Source: Chitinophaga filiformis | Lineage (GTDB): Bacteria; Bacteroidota; Bacteroidia; Chitinophagales; Chitinophagaceae | Length of the DNA: 64,000 bases | Reading direction: 5' to 3' | Assembly: GCF_021646545.1 (NCBI RefSeq) | Contig: NZ_JAKIRP010000016.1 | Coordinates: 62,001 to 126,000 of the forward strand | Part shown: positions 33,701 through 42,032 of the stretch, piece by piece | How the letters are laid out: each line of letters starts with the position of its first letter | How positions within the stretch are numbered: position 1 is the first letter of the stretch | Translations under genes and position numbers: made by a program | The notes under the pieces: generated by a model | What the model was told of the DNA's origin: nothing | Databases searched by the model: none | What the model saw: only the letters and a program-made list of their open reading frames with translations

Positions 33701-34270
33701 TCATACCTTGATCATCTTCGCTACGGTCGTCACATTGCCAGGAATGTTCTCGGCAGATATCTCGACTTTCGCCTGGTGGGTATCCAGCGTCCCCGTTGCC
33801 TGATAGATCCAGACCGTAGGTATTCTGTCCTCCGTTGCATAACCTTCTTCTTTCAATACGTCGTTTTCATTGAAGATCTTCACGTAGACCTGATACACCC
33901 TGAAAAAGTTTCTGGCGCGTACAATGATTTTCTGCCCCGGACGCCCGTTGTAAGCTTCAAAATCAATTTCGGAGATCTTCGGGGCACTCATGGCGTCTTT
34001 TAATGCCATGTTGTGGGCATTCTGCGCTCCTGTCGCGAGCGAGTGGTAATAAACTTTCAGATCCGGATCTGCGACGGCCTCTGTCGCAAAACAGGATGCA
34101 CGGTAGAACTTATCCTGTAATGCGATCTGTTCGTCCGTAAATTTCGAATTGCGTTTAGTTTTTCCCCTTGCCCGTCTAACAAGAGGTACTCCCTGACGGT
34201 TGTAAAAGTTCAGATTCCCGATAGTTCCTGACAGCTTACTCGTCAAAACGTTGCCAATTACTTTTGCCAT
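33701..34270 (-). CDS. Bacteroidota hypothetical protein, DUF6266-like
   Basis: 189 residues, basic at the N-terminus (GNLNFYNRQGVPLVRRARGKTKR), then helical, then a beta-rich C-terminal half with PGQKIIVRARNFFRVYQVYVKIF and a Val/Ile-rich end, like an Ig-type domain. The opening (LTSKLSGTIGNLNFYNR) resembles the start of DUF6266 proteins, but the match is weak. There is no signal peptide. The function is unknown. It stands alone beside a long hairpin element. Confidence 0.7.
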   Translation of the reverse strand: MAKVIGNVLTSKLSGTIGNLNFYNRQGVPLVRRARGKTKRNSKFTDEQIALQDKFYRASCFATEAVADPDLKVYYHSLATGAQNAHNMALKDAMSAPKISEIDFEAYNGRPGQKIIVRARNFFRVYQVYVKIFNENDVLKEEGYATEDRIPTVWIYQATGTLDTHQAKVEISAENIPGNVTTVAKMIKV

Positions 34271-34747
34271 AATAAGATTGTTTTGGTGATGAATGAAATT
34301 ACATTAGCAATATTAAGCACAGCATCAACGTCGTTCAAAAAAAACTATACGAGAGCCCCAAATTAACAAATAAGAGGCCTTTTTCGGCTCATAAGAGCTT
34401 CTTCGTCCCATACATATAGGGTTGATCTATACTACCAATATAGTGGGAGGTATAACTTACAGGCTTTCTACTCCTGCGTTACAGCCACTATTCTATAGCG
34501 ATGGCTATATAATAGCGGTTGTAACGCAGGAGTACAGAGCCTATAAGCTATACGTCCCACTATATTCCTACCGAATCCTTACCCTTACCTGACGCCCGAA
34601 AATGTCCCATTCTCCCCCCTATTATGTCGCTTTCACGACCCGGGCAACCGAAAGGTTTCACATATTTTTGCAACCATAAGGTTCCATGAAAGAAATCATG
34701 TACCGGCCGAGCCTGATTAAAACCTGCAACCTGAAACTCTTATGTAT
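34271..34747. other. 477-base gap holding a long hairpin element
   Basis: No gene is seen. The gap is mostly the inverted repeat at 34437-34566 (listed separately), with AT-rich DNA before it and the presumed promoter of the small protein gene after it. Confidence 0.5.
34432..34572. mobile_element. MITE-like long inverted repeat with possible target duplication
   Basis: Arms of 63 and 64 bases (34437-34499 and 34503-34566) are complementary except for about 8 mismatches and close on a 3-base loop. Both ends are flanked by CTACC (34432-34436 and 34568-34572, one extra C on the right), which looks like a 5-bp target duplication. No coding capacity. This fits a miniature inverted-repeat element or a hairpin remnant of an IS; a structured RNA is the alternative. 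Confidence 0.6.
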
Positions 34748-34987
34748 ATGGTGGAAGTATTCAAAACGAATGTTAATAACCGGCAGCACGCTCATTCATT
34801 CCTTACACGGATGCACAGAATATACGCCGATTACAAGGCAAATTTTGATCTGGAAGACTGCGACAGGATATTACGTGTGGAGTGTATGTCCGGCATCGTT
34901 AATCCATCAGTAGTGATCAACCTGCTGAAAAAATGTGGATTTGAAGGAGAAGTGCTGACAGATGAAGTGATCATTCCGCATGCGTGA
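34748..34987 (+). CDS. Small conserved protein, heavy-metal-domain-like fold
   Basis: 79 residues from the ATG at 34748 (34742 is two codons earlier): MVEVFKTNVNNRQHAHSFLTRMHRIYADYKANFDLEDCDRILRVE. The predicted beta-alpha-beta-beta-alpha-beta order and the VFKTNV...L pattern resemble the ferredoxin-like HMA fold, but the CxxC metal motif is missing. It lies 29 bases before the VOC gene and may be cotranscribed with it. The function is unknown. Confidence 0.75.
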   Translation: MVEVFKTNVNNRQHAHSFLTRMHRIYADYKANFDLEDCDRILRVECMSGIVNPSVVINLLKKCGFEGEVLTDEVIIPHA

Positions 34988-35016
34988 CCGTAAAAATTCT
35001 ATAAACCTATAAAAGT

Positions 35017-35430
35017 ATGGCAACACAAATTTTCGTGAATTTACCCGTTAAAGACCTGGAAAAATCCAAAGCATTCTTCAGTGCACTCGGGTTCGAATTC
35101 AATCAGCAGTTCACCAATGAGAAAGGCGCCTGTCTCATTATCAGCGAAAACATCTATGCTATGCTGCTGGTAGAAGATTTCTTCAAATCATTCATTAAAA
35201 AAGATATTGCTGATTCCTCAAAATTTGCGGAAGTGATCAATGCCTTTTCTGTGGATAGCAGGGATAAAGTGAACGAGCTGGCCGACAAAGCACTCGCAGC
35301 CGGTGCATCAGCGTATAGCGAGCCACAGGACTATGGGTGGATGTACTCCCGCGCTTTCCAGGACCTGGATGGTCACCTGTGGGAAGTGTTGCATGCCGAT
35401 ATCAGTGCTATGCCAGCAATGGAAGGCTAA
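35017..35430 (+). CDS. VOC-superfamily (glyoxalase-like) protein
   Basis: 137 residues with the two beta-alpha-beta-beta-beta units of the vicinal-oxygen-chelate fold: IFVNLPVKDLEKSKAFFSALGFEFNQQF at the start and YSRAFQDLDGHLWEVLHADISAMP at the end. This subgroup is annotated as lactoylglutathione lyase-like or extradiol-dioxygenase-like, without a proven substrate. Glu in WEVLH is a probable metal ligand. Confidence 0.88.
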   Translation: MATQIFVNLPVKDLEKSKAFFSALGFEFNQQFTNEKGACLIISENIYAMLLVEDFFKSFIKKDIADSSKFAEVINAFSVDSRDKVNELADKALAAGASAYSEPQDYGWMYSRAFQDLDGHLWEVLHADISAMPAMEG

Positions 35431-35530
35431 CAGGCAGCACCTCAACTCTTTTCTCCTTTCGCCATGTGAAACTACACCGGAGCAGGCGGGATACTGTCTG
35501 TTTCTGCAGATGGTCTGTCCTTTGCTCCGG

Positions 35531-35929
35531 TTAGTTATTATTATTCGGTGGAAATCCCATCATTGACTGCATAATCCTGGCGATATTCTTTGCACGCGCT
35601 TTGGCATTATCTGCTATCTCTCCCTGGAACAATGCATCCACTGTACCGTGGAAAAGTGACAACCACCGACTAAAATGATTGGGTGCTATCGGCAGGGATA
35701 AATGTTTACTCATAGGATCACCTTTGTACCTACCCGAGTACAAAAGCATCGTGCTCCAGAAATTACACATGATTTCCAGGTGCGGCCCCCAGTCGGCAAT
35801 TGCCTGCTCAAATACAGGCCGCAGTAGTTCATCTGCCCTTACCTTATCGTAAAAAGTATATACCAGCTTCGCCACGTCCTCTTCTGTCTGAATGTCCGCC
35901 AGTGGTGGCCTTAACTCAATGTCAGTCAT
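35531..35929 (-). CDS. Group III truncated haemoglobin
   Basis: 132 residues with the group III (trHbP/Ctb) pattern: LVYTFYDKVRADELLRPVF, CNFWSTMLLYSGRYKGDPMSKH, and LPIAPNHFSRWLSLF, in which His85 is the likely proximal haem ligand. Such globins bind oxygen and nitric oxide and protect against nitrosative stress. It is divergent from an Rrf2 regulator with a clear operator in the shared 155-base region, which strongly supports control by NO or iron-sulfur status. Confidence 0.92.
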   Translation of the reverse strand: MTDIELRPPLADIQTEEDVAKLVYTFYDKVRADELLRPVFEQAIADWGPHLEIMCNFWSTMLLYSGRYKGDPMSKHLSLPIAPNHFSRWLSLFHGTVDALFQGEIADNAKARAKNIARIMQSMMGFPPNNNN

Positions 35930-36019
35930 AACTTTATCTTACCTGTTTTACAATTCGAATGTTGATGTAATGAACTTCTTCATCAACCGTTTTCCCATGT
36001 CAAAGTTATAGCTTTTTAC

Positions 36020-36049
36020 TTATTAAAAGACTTTTTTGTCCTTTAATAA
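36020..36049. promoter_or_regulatory. Rrf2-type operator (12-6-12 inverted repeat)
   Basis: TTATTAAAAGAC at 36020-36031 and GTCCTTTAATAA at 36038-36049 are inverted copies agreeing at 11 of 12 positions, with a six-T spacer. The site overlaps the presumed -33 element of the Rrf2 gene and faces the divergent haemoglobin gene, so it probably controls both. Confidence 0.7.
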
Positions 36050-36067
36050 AAATCTATACTATATTTG
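36035..36067 (+). promoter_or_regulatory. Promoter of the Rrf2-type gene
   Basis: TTTG at 36035-36038, a 21-base spacer, and TATATTTG at 36060-36067, an exact -7 element. The ATG is only 17 bases further on, so the leader is nearly absent. Confidence 0.6.
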
Positions 36068-36084
36068 CTTCACAATTTGAAAGG

Positions 36085-36519
36085 ATGTTTTCTAAAACTT
36101 GTGAATATGCCATCCGGGCAATGATATTTATTGCGCAGCAAACGAAAGATGGAAGCAGGGTGGGTATCAAGGATATTGCAAAGGGCATAGATTCCCCTGA
36201 ACACTTCATTGCAAAGATCTTACAGGAACTTGGCAGAAAAGGTGTTGTACAGTCGCTAAAAGGCCCTACCGGTGGTTTCTATCTTGACAACAGCGGAAGG
36301 AAAACAACCCTCGCTACCATCGTTAAGGCTGTAGACGGAGATGATATCTTTTCCGGTTGCGGCCTCGGACTGAAACAATGTTCAGATAAACATCCCTGCC
36401 CTCTGCATCATGAGTTCGTCAATATCAGGAAAGACATTACCAACATGCTGAATAAAACCAAGGTCGGCGACCTCCAGGAACAGCTGGACAAGAAACTGAC
36501 ATTCCTCCGAAGAGACTAA
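36085..36519 (+). CDS. Rrf2-family regulator (NsrR/IscR-like) with three-Cys cluster site
   Basis: 144 residues. The N-terminal winged helix starts MFSKTCEYAIRAMIFIA, typical of Rrf2, with IKDIAKGIDSPEHFIAKILQELGRKGVV as the HTH. The iron-sulfur ligands are Cys92, Cys99 and Cys105 (SGCGLGLKQCSDKHPC), the spacing used by NsrR/IscR/RirA-type sensors. Loss of the cluster on contact with NO would relieve repression of the divergent truncated haemoglobin (inference from context and operator). Confidence 0.92.
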   Translation: MFSKTCEYAIRAMIFIAQQTKDGSRVGIKDIAKGIDSPEHFIAKILQELGRKGVVQSLKGPTGGFYLDNSGRKTTLATIVKAVDGDDIFSGCGLGLKQCSDKHPCPLHHEFVNIRKDITNMLNKTKVGDLQEQLDKKLTFLRRD

Positions 36520-36743
36520 AAATTTGCTGAAAATTCCTACCTTTGCCCAAGTATGACATTTAACAATTCTACATACCGCCTATCTTCCGCCGGAATGATT
36601 GTAGCGTAACGCAGCTGGTAATTAACAATACCTGATACCACTGCGTTTCCCCACTCCGTATTTCATATTTTTTTATGAATCAATGCCCTGTTGCCCGGAC
36701 ACTGCATATTGTCCGCATGCACAGCGCTGCAATCTATTCAACA

Positions 36744-37808
36744 ATGTCATCATTATCACAATATGGCTGGAACAGCCATTTCGAACAACACTATACATCC
36801 TTTTTCAACCAGGGCCTGGAAGCAGGCCGTGTAACTGCCATCAACGGCTTCAATCATACAATCATCAGCAATAACGGATCTTCCGCGGCCATACTGGCCG
36901 GCGCCCTTATGAACAGCAAAGAGACCTGGGAGCTACCGAAGGTGGGCGACTGGGTGGTGTTTAAGCCCTACGATGATCAATGCATCATCTTAGACGTACT
37001 ACCCAGGCAAAATGCTATCAGCCGGAAACTGCCCGGCAAAAGCAGCCAGCAACAGGTAATTGCTGCTAATATCGACGCAGCACTGATCATCCAGGGCCTC
37101 GACCGCGACTTTAACCTGCAACGACTGCAACGCTACTTGCAGCAGGTGTATCAGTGCGGCATACAGCCCGTTGTTGTACTGAACAAACAGGACCTTGTCG
37201 ATGATCCGGAGGCCTACCGTCAACAGGTAGTGGATCTGGGATATAATTGCCCGGTGCTACTCACCAGCGCTTTAGATCATCAGCAACTGAATAGCTGGAC
37301 CTCGCAGTATCTTCAGGCAGGGAAGACCTTTGCTTTACTGGGTTCTTCCGGCGTGGGAAAAAGTACTTTGTTCAACGCCTTATCAGGGCAGGCCATACAA
37401 AAAGAAGGGAGCCTCAGCACATTCAATAACAAAGGTCAGCATACCACTACTGCGCGTCACCTGACTGTATTGCCTAATGGCAGTATGCTCATTGACTCGC
37501 CCGGCATGCGTGAGTTTGGTCTTACCATAGATGCAGACGAAGGTGTAAACTTCCATCATCCGCAGATAGAAGAGCTTTCTGCGAAGTGCCGTTTCCGTGA
37601 TTGCACACATCAGCAGGAACCCGGTTGCGCTGTAACTGATGCGGTTGAAGCAGGTACATTACCTATGGCAGTGTATCGCAATTATCTGAAACTGATCAGA
37701 GAACAATATCACTACCAGGCAAGTGCTATGGAGAAAAAACGAATGGAACAACAGTTCGGCAAATTATCTAAACAAGTGAATGCGCTCCGTAAAAAACGGA
37801 AGTATTAA
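36744..37808 (+). CDS. rsgA: Ribosome small-subunit-dependent GTPase A
   Basis: 354 residues from the ATG at 36744, giving MSSLSQYGWNSHFEQ; an earlier ATG at 36675 adds 23 residues that look non-homologous. The circularly permuted GTPase order is clear: G4 VVLNKQD, then G1 GSSGVGKST (about 199), then G3 DSPGMREFGL. An N-terminal OB fold and a C-terminal zinc knuckle (CRFRDCTHQQEPGC) are present. RsgA acts in late 30S ribosome maturation. It is monocistronic. Confidence 0.95.
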   Translation: MSSLSQYGWNSHFEQHYTSFFNQGLEAGRVTAINGFNHTIISNNGSSAAILAGALMNSKETWELPKVGDWVVFKPYDDQCIILDVLPRQNAISRKLPGKSSQQQVIAANIDAALIIQGLDRDFNLQRLQRYLQQVYQCGIQPVVVLNKQDLVDDPEAYRQQVVDLGYNCPVLLTSALDHQQLNSWTSQYLQAGKTFALLGSSGVGKSTLFNALSGQAIQKEGSLSTFNNKGQHTTTARHLTVLPNGSMLIDSPGMREFGLTIDADEGVNFHHPQIEELSAKCRFRDCTHQQEPGCAVTDAVEAGTLPMAVYRNYLKLIREQYHYQASAMEKKRMEQQFGKLSKQVNALRKKRKY

Positions 37809-37815
37809 AAATAAG

Positions 37816-37853
37816 GTTGCTTACCAGGGGTAATAAAATCCCTGGTAAGTAAC
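37816..37853 (+). terminator. Hairpin downstream of rsgA
   Basis: GTTGCTTACCAGGG (37816-37829) pairs with 37840-37853 at 13 of 14 positions around a 10-base loop. There is no T-run directly after it, so it is a terminator-like or 3'-end-stabilising hairpin. Confidence 0.6.
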
Positions 37854-38006
37854 TATTCAGTTGTTAATTGCGGTAACTGCCAGCAGTTTAATATAGTGAT
37901 AAGATGATCTGAATACAAAATAGTTCAGGAATAATTTTTATATCGCACGAACTACAAAAAACGCTTTCTCAAAGCGGATTGACAGGAATGGAATGTGTAC
38001 ATTCTT

Positions 38007-38498
38007 TTATTCACCTACTTTGGTGTTTTCAACAGTTCTCTTTTCAGACAGGTTCTCCTCTCCGATTGTATAATCAAATACCTTCTGTTGTTTAAACTCT
38101 TTAAAACCATTCTTGATATAGAAGGCATGTGCACCTTCCCTGATCACGTTACTGCGTACACGCAGTGTACTGATGTTTCGCTCCGCAGCCCACTTCTTTG
38201 CTTTGTCAACGAGTAATCTCCCAATACCTTTGCCATGAGCATTGCGTGCTACTACCAGTCCGCCGATCTCGCAGAACGGCCCTGATTCCAGGCGAATAGT
38301 ATAAAGCACATGGATCCACCCGAGAACAGTTTCACCGTTCACGGCAACGTAGGCTACGTCACAAATACTTTTATCGATTGCCTGGATGTAAGTGATCGTG
38401 TCTTTAACTGTTGAGGGGTATCCCAATTCGGCTGATAAAGCGGCTACCTGGGCCGCATCTTTCACTGAGACATGCCGGACATAAATCGCACCGTTCAT
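38007..38498 (-). CDS. GNAT-family N-acetyltransferase
   Basis: 163 residues. Acetyl-CoA binding motif GGLVVARNAHGKGIGRLLVDKAKKWA (about 85-110) and a terminal HAFYIKNGFKEFKQQKVFDYTI are typical of single-domain GNATs. The substrate is unknown. It is monocistronic. Confidence 0.9.
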   Translation of the reverse strand: MNGAIYVRHVSVKDAAQVAALSAELGYPSTVKDTITYIQAIDKSICDVAYVAVNGETVLGWIHVLYTIRLESGPFCEIGGLVVARNAHGKGIGRLLVDKAKKWAAERNISTLRVRSNVIREGAHAFYIKNGFKEFKQQKVFDYTIGEENLSEKRTVENTKVGE

Positions 38499-38613
38499 TT
38501 ACTGCTTAGTTTATCTTAATAAAATTCTCAATATAATTGGATGGAATAAAAGTACACATTTTCGCGCTTGGCATGGCATATTTATTGGGTTATTTCTACC
38601 AAAAAGAAGTGCT

Positions 38614-38919
38614 ATGGAAACGACACATGAGATTAAAATTATTCCTGTTGATTACAACTCAAACGAAATGCCGGATGCTGTCAGGAACTACAAACCTATT
38701 GTGCTGAATGATGGGCATGAATACTGCTGTTTCCTGGGCGAAAGACCTGAGTACGGTATTTATGGCTGTGGCGACACTGCTGATGAGGCTATCATGCACT
38801 GGAACCAGAAGTATCTGCAAAAGACCGTAGAGGGCGCACTGTTTTCCACCAAAAAACCTATACTGGAAGGTAGTGATGACGTAGTGAGGGCATATTTCTA
38901 CCGTGGCCTGTCCATTTAA
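38614..38919 (+). CDS. Hypothetical protein
   Basis: 101 residues, acidic, with no signal peptide or membrane segment: PIVLNDGHEYCCFLGERPEYGIYGCGDTADEAIMHWNQKYLQK. The middle part resembles small HicB-like beta-beta-alpha units only loosely. I do not recognise the family. The next gene (DinB-like) begins 52 bases after its stop, so the two may be cotranscribed. Confidence 0.65.
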   Translation: METTHEIKIIPVDYNSNEMPDAVRNYKPIVLNDGHEYCCFLGERPEYGIYGCGDTADEAIMHWNQKYLQKTVEGALFSTKKPILEGSDDVVRAYFYRGLSI

Positions 38920-38971
38920 TGCTACACCCCGTAGAAAAAGACGTATCTTGCATAAAGGAAACCTTGCATAT

Positions 38972-39421
38972 ATGTCGACACTTACAGCGTTAAAGGAATT
39001 ATTCAACCGGGATCTGAATAAGCTAAAGACAGAAGTATCCTTATATCAGCATGAGCCTGCTTTATGGATGATCGAAGCCAATATTGCGAACACGGCCGGT
39101 AATCTTTGTTTACATCTTGTCGGGAATCTGAATACTTTCATTGGTACACACCTGGGTAATTCCGGTTATGTCCGCCACAGGGAACTTGAATTTTCACTGA
39201 AAGATGTTCCCCGCGCAGAATTACTGCAAAAGATAGATGATACCATTAATGTGGTTGAAAAGACGCTGAACAATCTTTCCGAAGAAAAATTAGCGGAGGA
39301 ATATCCTGTTGCTGTTTTTGATGGTAAAACAACAACAGCTTTTATGCTGATCCATCTTGCTACCCATCTCGGATATCATCTCGGACAGATCAATTATCAC
39401 AGAAGACTACTTGATAAATAA
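38972..39421 (+). CDS. DinB/DUF1572-type four-helix protein
   Basis: 149 residues from the ATG at 38972; a longer frame to 38903 overlaps the previous gene. Four long helices with the DinB pattern of metal-binding His: NLCLHLVGNLNTFIGTHL, and FMLIHLATHLGYHLGQINYHRRLL near the end. DinB-fold proteins include bacillithiol and mycothiol transferases, but the substrate here is unknown. Confidence 0.85.
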   Translation: MSTLTALKELFNRDLNKLKTEVSLYQHEPALWMIEANIANTAGNLCLHLVGNLNTFIGTHLGNSGYVRHRELEFSLKDVPRAELLQKIDDTINVVEKTLNNLSEEKLAEEYPVAVFDGKTTTAFMLIHLATHLGYHLGQINYHRRLLDK

Positions 39422-39422
39422 G

Positions 39423-40184
39423 TTACCAATAAAGGGCTGATCTGTAGAATTCACCGGGTGTTTTGCCAGTGAATGACTTGAAGTCTTTTATGAAATGCGC
39501 CTGATCAAAATAGCCTGCCTCATAGGCCAGTTCTGTGAACGTACTGCCATCGGCCCGGCCTATCAGGCTTCTTAAGCGAACAATGGATGCAAACTGTTTG
39601 GGAGAGGCGCCTGTTATCTTTCTGAAGCGTTTCTCAAAAGCATCCTGGCTGATGTGCAGTTCCTGCAGGAGTTCTTTTATCCGCAGGTTACCGTTCGCCT
39701 GCCTGATACTGCGTAACGCTTCCTGCACCAGCAGGTCGGGTTTTGCCTGTTTCCAGGCAGTCAGTAAAAATCGTTGTATAATGTCTATGCAAGCCTGATT
39801 GTCAGGAGCGGAAGCCAGTTGTTCTGTAATATCATCCAGCTGTTGTCTGCGGATGAAATTATCCAATGAAGCAGAGGCCCCGAACAATTCATGCAAGGGC
39901 TCCTTAAAGAAGGCAGCAGCACCGTCCTCCCGGAAAACGATCAGCAGGTTGGCCGTGTTAGCGGCATAGGCCAGCGACCTATAGCTCTTTCTCAAGCCTC
40001 CTAATACAGTAGCCGGCAATATACCCTGATCTTTTTCCATCACCGTTCCCCTCAGCCGGAAAGCCATGACAACAGCAGTATCCGGCAGTATCTGGTTCTG
40101 CACGGCATAATCGCTTTCAATGATCATGAAAGATTTAATAAAGGGCTGTAAAGTGGCTACCGGTATGTATTTTTCGATACGCAT
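39423..40184 (-). CDS. AraC-family regulator with DUF6597-type N-terminal domain
   Basis: 253 residues from the ATG at 40184. The N-terminal domain (MRIEKYIPVATLQPFIKSFMIIES...LPDTAVVMAFRLRG) matches DUF6597, common in Bacteroidota AraC regulators. The C-terminal HTH pair has LRIKELLQELHISQDAFEKRFRKITGASPKQFASIVRLR and TELAYEAGYFDQAHFIKDFKSFTGKTPGEF. It is likely a regulator of a neighbouring or distant operon; the signal is unknown. Confidence 0.9.
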   Translation of the reverse strand: MRIEKYIPVATLQPFIKSFMIIESDYAVQNQILPDTAVVMAFRLRGTVMEKDQGILPATVLGGLRKSYRSLAYAANTANLLIVFREDGAAAFFKEPLHELFGASASLDNFIRRQQLDDITEQLASAPDNQACIDIIQRFLLTAWKQAKPDLLVQEALRSIRQANGNLRIKELLQELHISQDAFEKRFRKITGASPKQFASIVRLRSLIGRADGSTFTELAYEAGYFDQAHFIKDFKSFTGKTPGEFYRSALYW

Positions 40185-40224
40185 CAGGGCAACGGTATGG
40201 AACAAAGATAATCCTTATTCCGGC

Positions 40225-40530
40225 TTATTCCATCCGCCGTAAGATCCGGTAGTCAATATAAAAAGTACCGAACGGGATCATACATGCCAGCAGCACTTTC
40301 CAGGTGATCTCGCTGAACTTCCATTTGTATTCAATACCAACGCTTAATGCATTGATCACAAAGATCACAAAGAAAAAACCGTGGATAGGTCCCATCAGCT
40401 TTACGAGGGACGGATCATTGGAAGCATATTTCATAGGCACTGCTATTCCTACTAATACCAATAAGGAGATTCCTTCTAAAAAACCGACCAGCCTTAAACG
40501 GCCCACTTTTGTACTGAGTAAACGCATCAT
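40225..40530 (-). CDS. DUF3817 membrane protein
   Basis: 101 residues with three membrane helices. The opening LRLVGFLEGISLLVLVGIAVPMKY, the middle GPIHGFFFVIFVINAL and the end PFGTFYIDYRILR match DUF3817 (YdzA-type), a small family of unknown function found widely in bacteria. The previous gene on the strand ends 2 bases before its start, so the two form an operon. Confidence 0.9.
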   Translation of the reverse strand: MMRLLSTKVGRLRLVGFLEGISLLVLVGIAVPMKYASNDPSLVKLMGPIHGFFFVIFVINALSVGIEYKWKFSEITWKVLLACMIPFGTFYIDYRILRRME

Positions 40531-40532
40531 TT

Positions 40533-40997
40533 CTAAAATGTTCTAATGTATGGCCTATGCGCCAGTGGCGAAAAGGGCCATGGTATGGCAATGAAAATTA
40601 TTAACAGGCCCAGGGCAAACAGTATGGTCATGATCCGGAACTTGCCCTGGTTAGTGACTGATCTTTTGGCGGAAGAAGAGCCGATAGTAACAACGATCAC
40701 GGCGATCGTCATCAGGATGACATGCAGCAATCCGAAGAAAAGGAAATCAAACTGTTTGATGGCTTCGTGGTAATGGCCCCTGAACCATGTTACCAGGGGA
40801 CTATTGAAGTACAGCACATATCCGAGGCCCAGCTGTATATGAGTGATAGTGGCTGTTATATGCCTCACCTTATCGTCGGCAATAGTAAAGGAACGTTTTC
40901 CTATCCACCCTCTGATACCGCGGTATATGGCATATAACAGGCTTAATACGACCATCCATCTGAAGAAGGAATGTAATAGTAACAATGAAAAATACAT
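40533..40997 (-). CDS. Four-helix membrane protein of unknown function
   Basis: 154 residues with four membrane segments and His residues at helix ends (LLLHSFFRWMVV, RHITATITHIQLGLGYVLY, FFGLLHVILMTIAVIVV). The arrangement is similar to small Bacteroidota proteins sometimes labelled cytochrome b-like, and the His could bind haem, but this is not established. It is cotranscribed with DUF3817. Confidence 0.75.
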   Translation of the reverse strand: MYFSLLLLHSFFRWMVVLSLLYAIYRGIRGWIGKRSFTIADDKVRHITATITHIQLGLGYVLYFNSPLVTWFRGHYHEAIKQFDFLFFGLLHVILMTIAVIVVTIGSSSAKRSVTNQGKFRIMTILFALGLLIIFIAIPWPFSPLAHRPYIRTF

Positions 40998-41063
40998 CTC
41001 TGGTTTTTGTTCCGCAAAGGTCTGTCGAAATGAACAAATCTGTTAGGACATAAAAAGTCTACT

Positions 41064-41969
41064 TTAGGACATTTTAATCATTCTCCGGAACTCTGTAGGT
41101 GTCATTCCTTCATAACGTTTAAACAACCGGGTGAAATAGGACTGGTCTTCAAATCCCACCTGTATAGCCACTTCACTGATGGGAAAGTCGGACTGGCTCA
41201 GTAGTACTTTTGCTTCCTGCACAATCGCTTCATCAATCCATTTCGTAGGTGCTTTCTGCGTGATCGTCTTCACCGATTTATTAAGATGGCTGGGAGATAT
41301 ATTCAGCATAGCGGCGTAGTCGCTCACCATATGCCGGTTACGGATATTCTGGACAACCAGCTCTCTGAATTTGTTGGTGATACTCACGGCATTTGTCTGC
41401 GAGTTAGGTAATACTGGCTGGTAGACGCTGCTCACTTCACAAAATAAAGCTATCAGGTAAGGCTGTAAGATGTTCATATGCTGCAGTCCAAATTCCATAT
41501 ACTCACACAATATCCGCTCAAAGAGGTGCAACACAAACGTGGAAGTTCCTTCATCCAGTACAATATGAGGTTTACCCCACACTTTCAGGAACTCAAACTC
41601 TTTCAGTAATTCACTGTTACCGTATTTGCCCAGCAACATATCGTCATGGAACTTGCAGAAAAACCCTTTGTTCTTGTCCTGTCCATCAAAAGAGAAGACC
41701 TGTCCGGCAGGCACGAACAACATTTCCCCTTTCCGGATACGATAAATCTCACTACCTATCTTCATGCTTGCCAGTCCTTCCGTGAGGTACAGGCAGGCAT
41801 GCATCAGCGACCTGGAAGCGGGGACTGCTTGTTTTACATGCCGGTACATGTCTTCTACCCTGCATATCAGGAACTTAGTCAGGTCGCCCTTCAGCAGGGC
41901 CTCCAGTTCCCGTGAAGGCATAAACCGGGAGGTGAATGCCTGGACGTCGTATACCTTGATTTCGTTCAT
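41064..41969 (-). CDS. AraC-family transcriptional regulator
   Basis: 301 residues: an N-terminal cupin-like domain (SLMHACLYLTEGLASMKIGSEIYRIRKGEMLFVPAGQVFSF) and a C-terminal AraC HTH pair with HMVSDYAAMLNISPSHLNKSVKTITQKAPTKWI and ISEVAIQVGFEDQSYFTRLFKRYEGMTPTEFR. The ligand and targets are unknown. It lies head to head with the PP2C-like gene. Confidence 0.92.
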   Translation of the reverse strand: MNEIKVYDVQAFTSRFMPSRELEALLKGDLTKFLICRVEDMYRHVKQAVPASRSLMHACLYLTEGLASMKIGSEIYRIRKGEMLFVPAGQVFSFDGQDKNKGFFCKFHDDMLLGKYGNSELLKEFEFLKVWGKPHIVLDEGTSTFVLHLFERILCEYMEFGLQHMNILQPYLIALFCEVSSVYQPVLPNSQTNAVSITNKFRELVVQNIRNRHMVSDYAAMLNISPSHLNKSVKTITQKAPTKWIDEAIVQEAKVLLSQSDFPISEVAIQVGFEDQSYFTRLFKRYEGMTPTEFRRMIKMS

Positions 41970-42032
41970 ATAAGAGGTGGACGAATGAGGCGGGGGAATA
42001 TTGTCAGCTATTTGTTATTTTTGAGCAATAAC

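Noticed and set aside
34437..34566. Long hairpin as a retron or CRISPR-type element
   Set aside because: There is no reverse transcriptase, no repeat-spacer pattern and no cas gene; a single inverted repeat with flanking duplication fits a MITE better.
35303..35566. Overlapping frames inside the VOC gene and its 3' region
   Set aside because: They are shadows of the VOC gene with unlikely composition (many Cys, Arg and Ser).
36085..36519. Rrf2 regulator taken as IscR of an isc/suf operon
   Set aside because: No iron-sulfur assembly genes are near, and the divergent haemoglobin favours an NO-type sensor.
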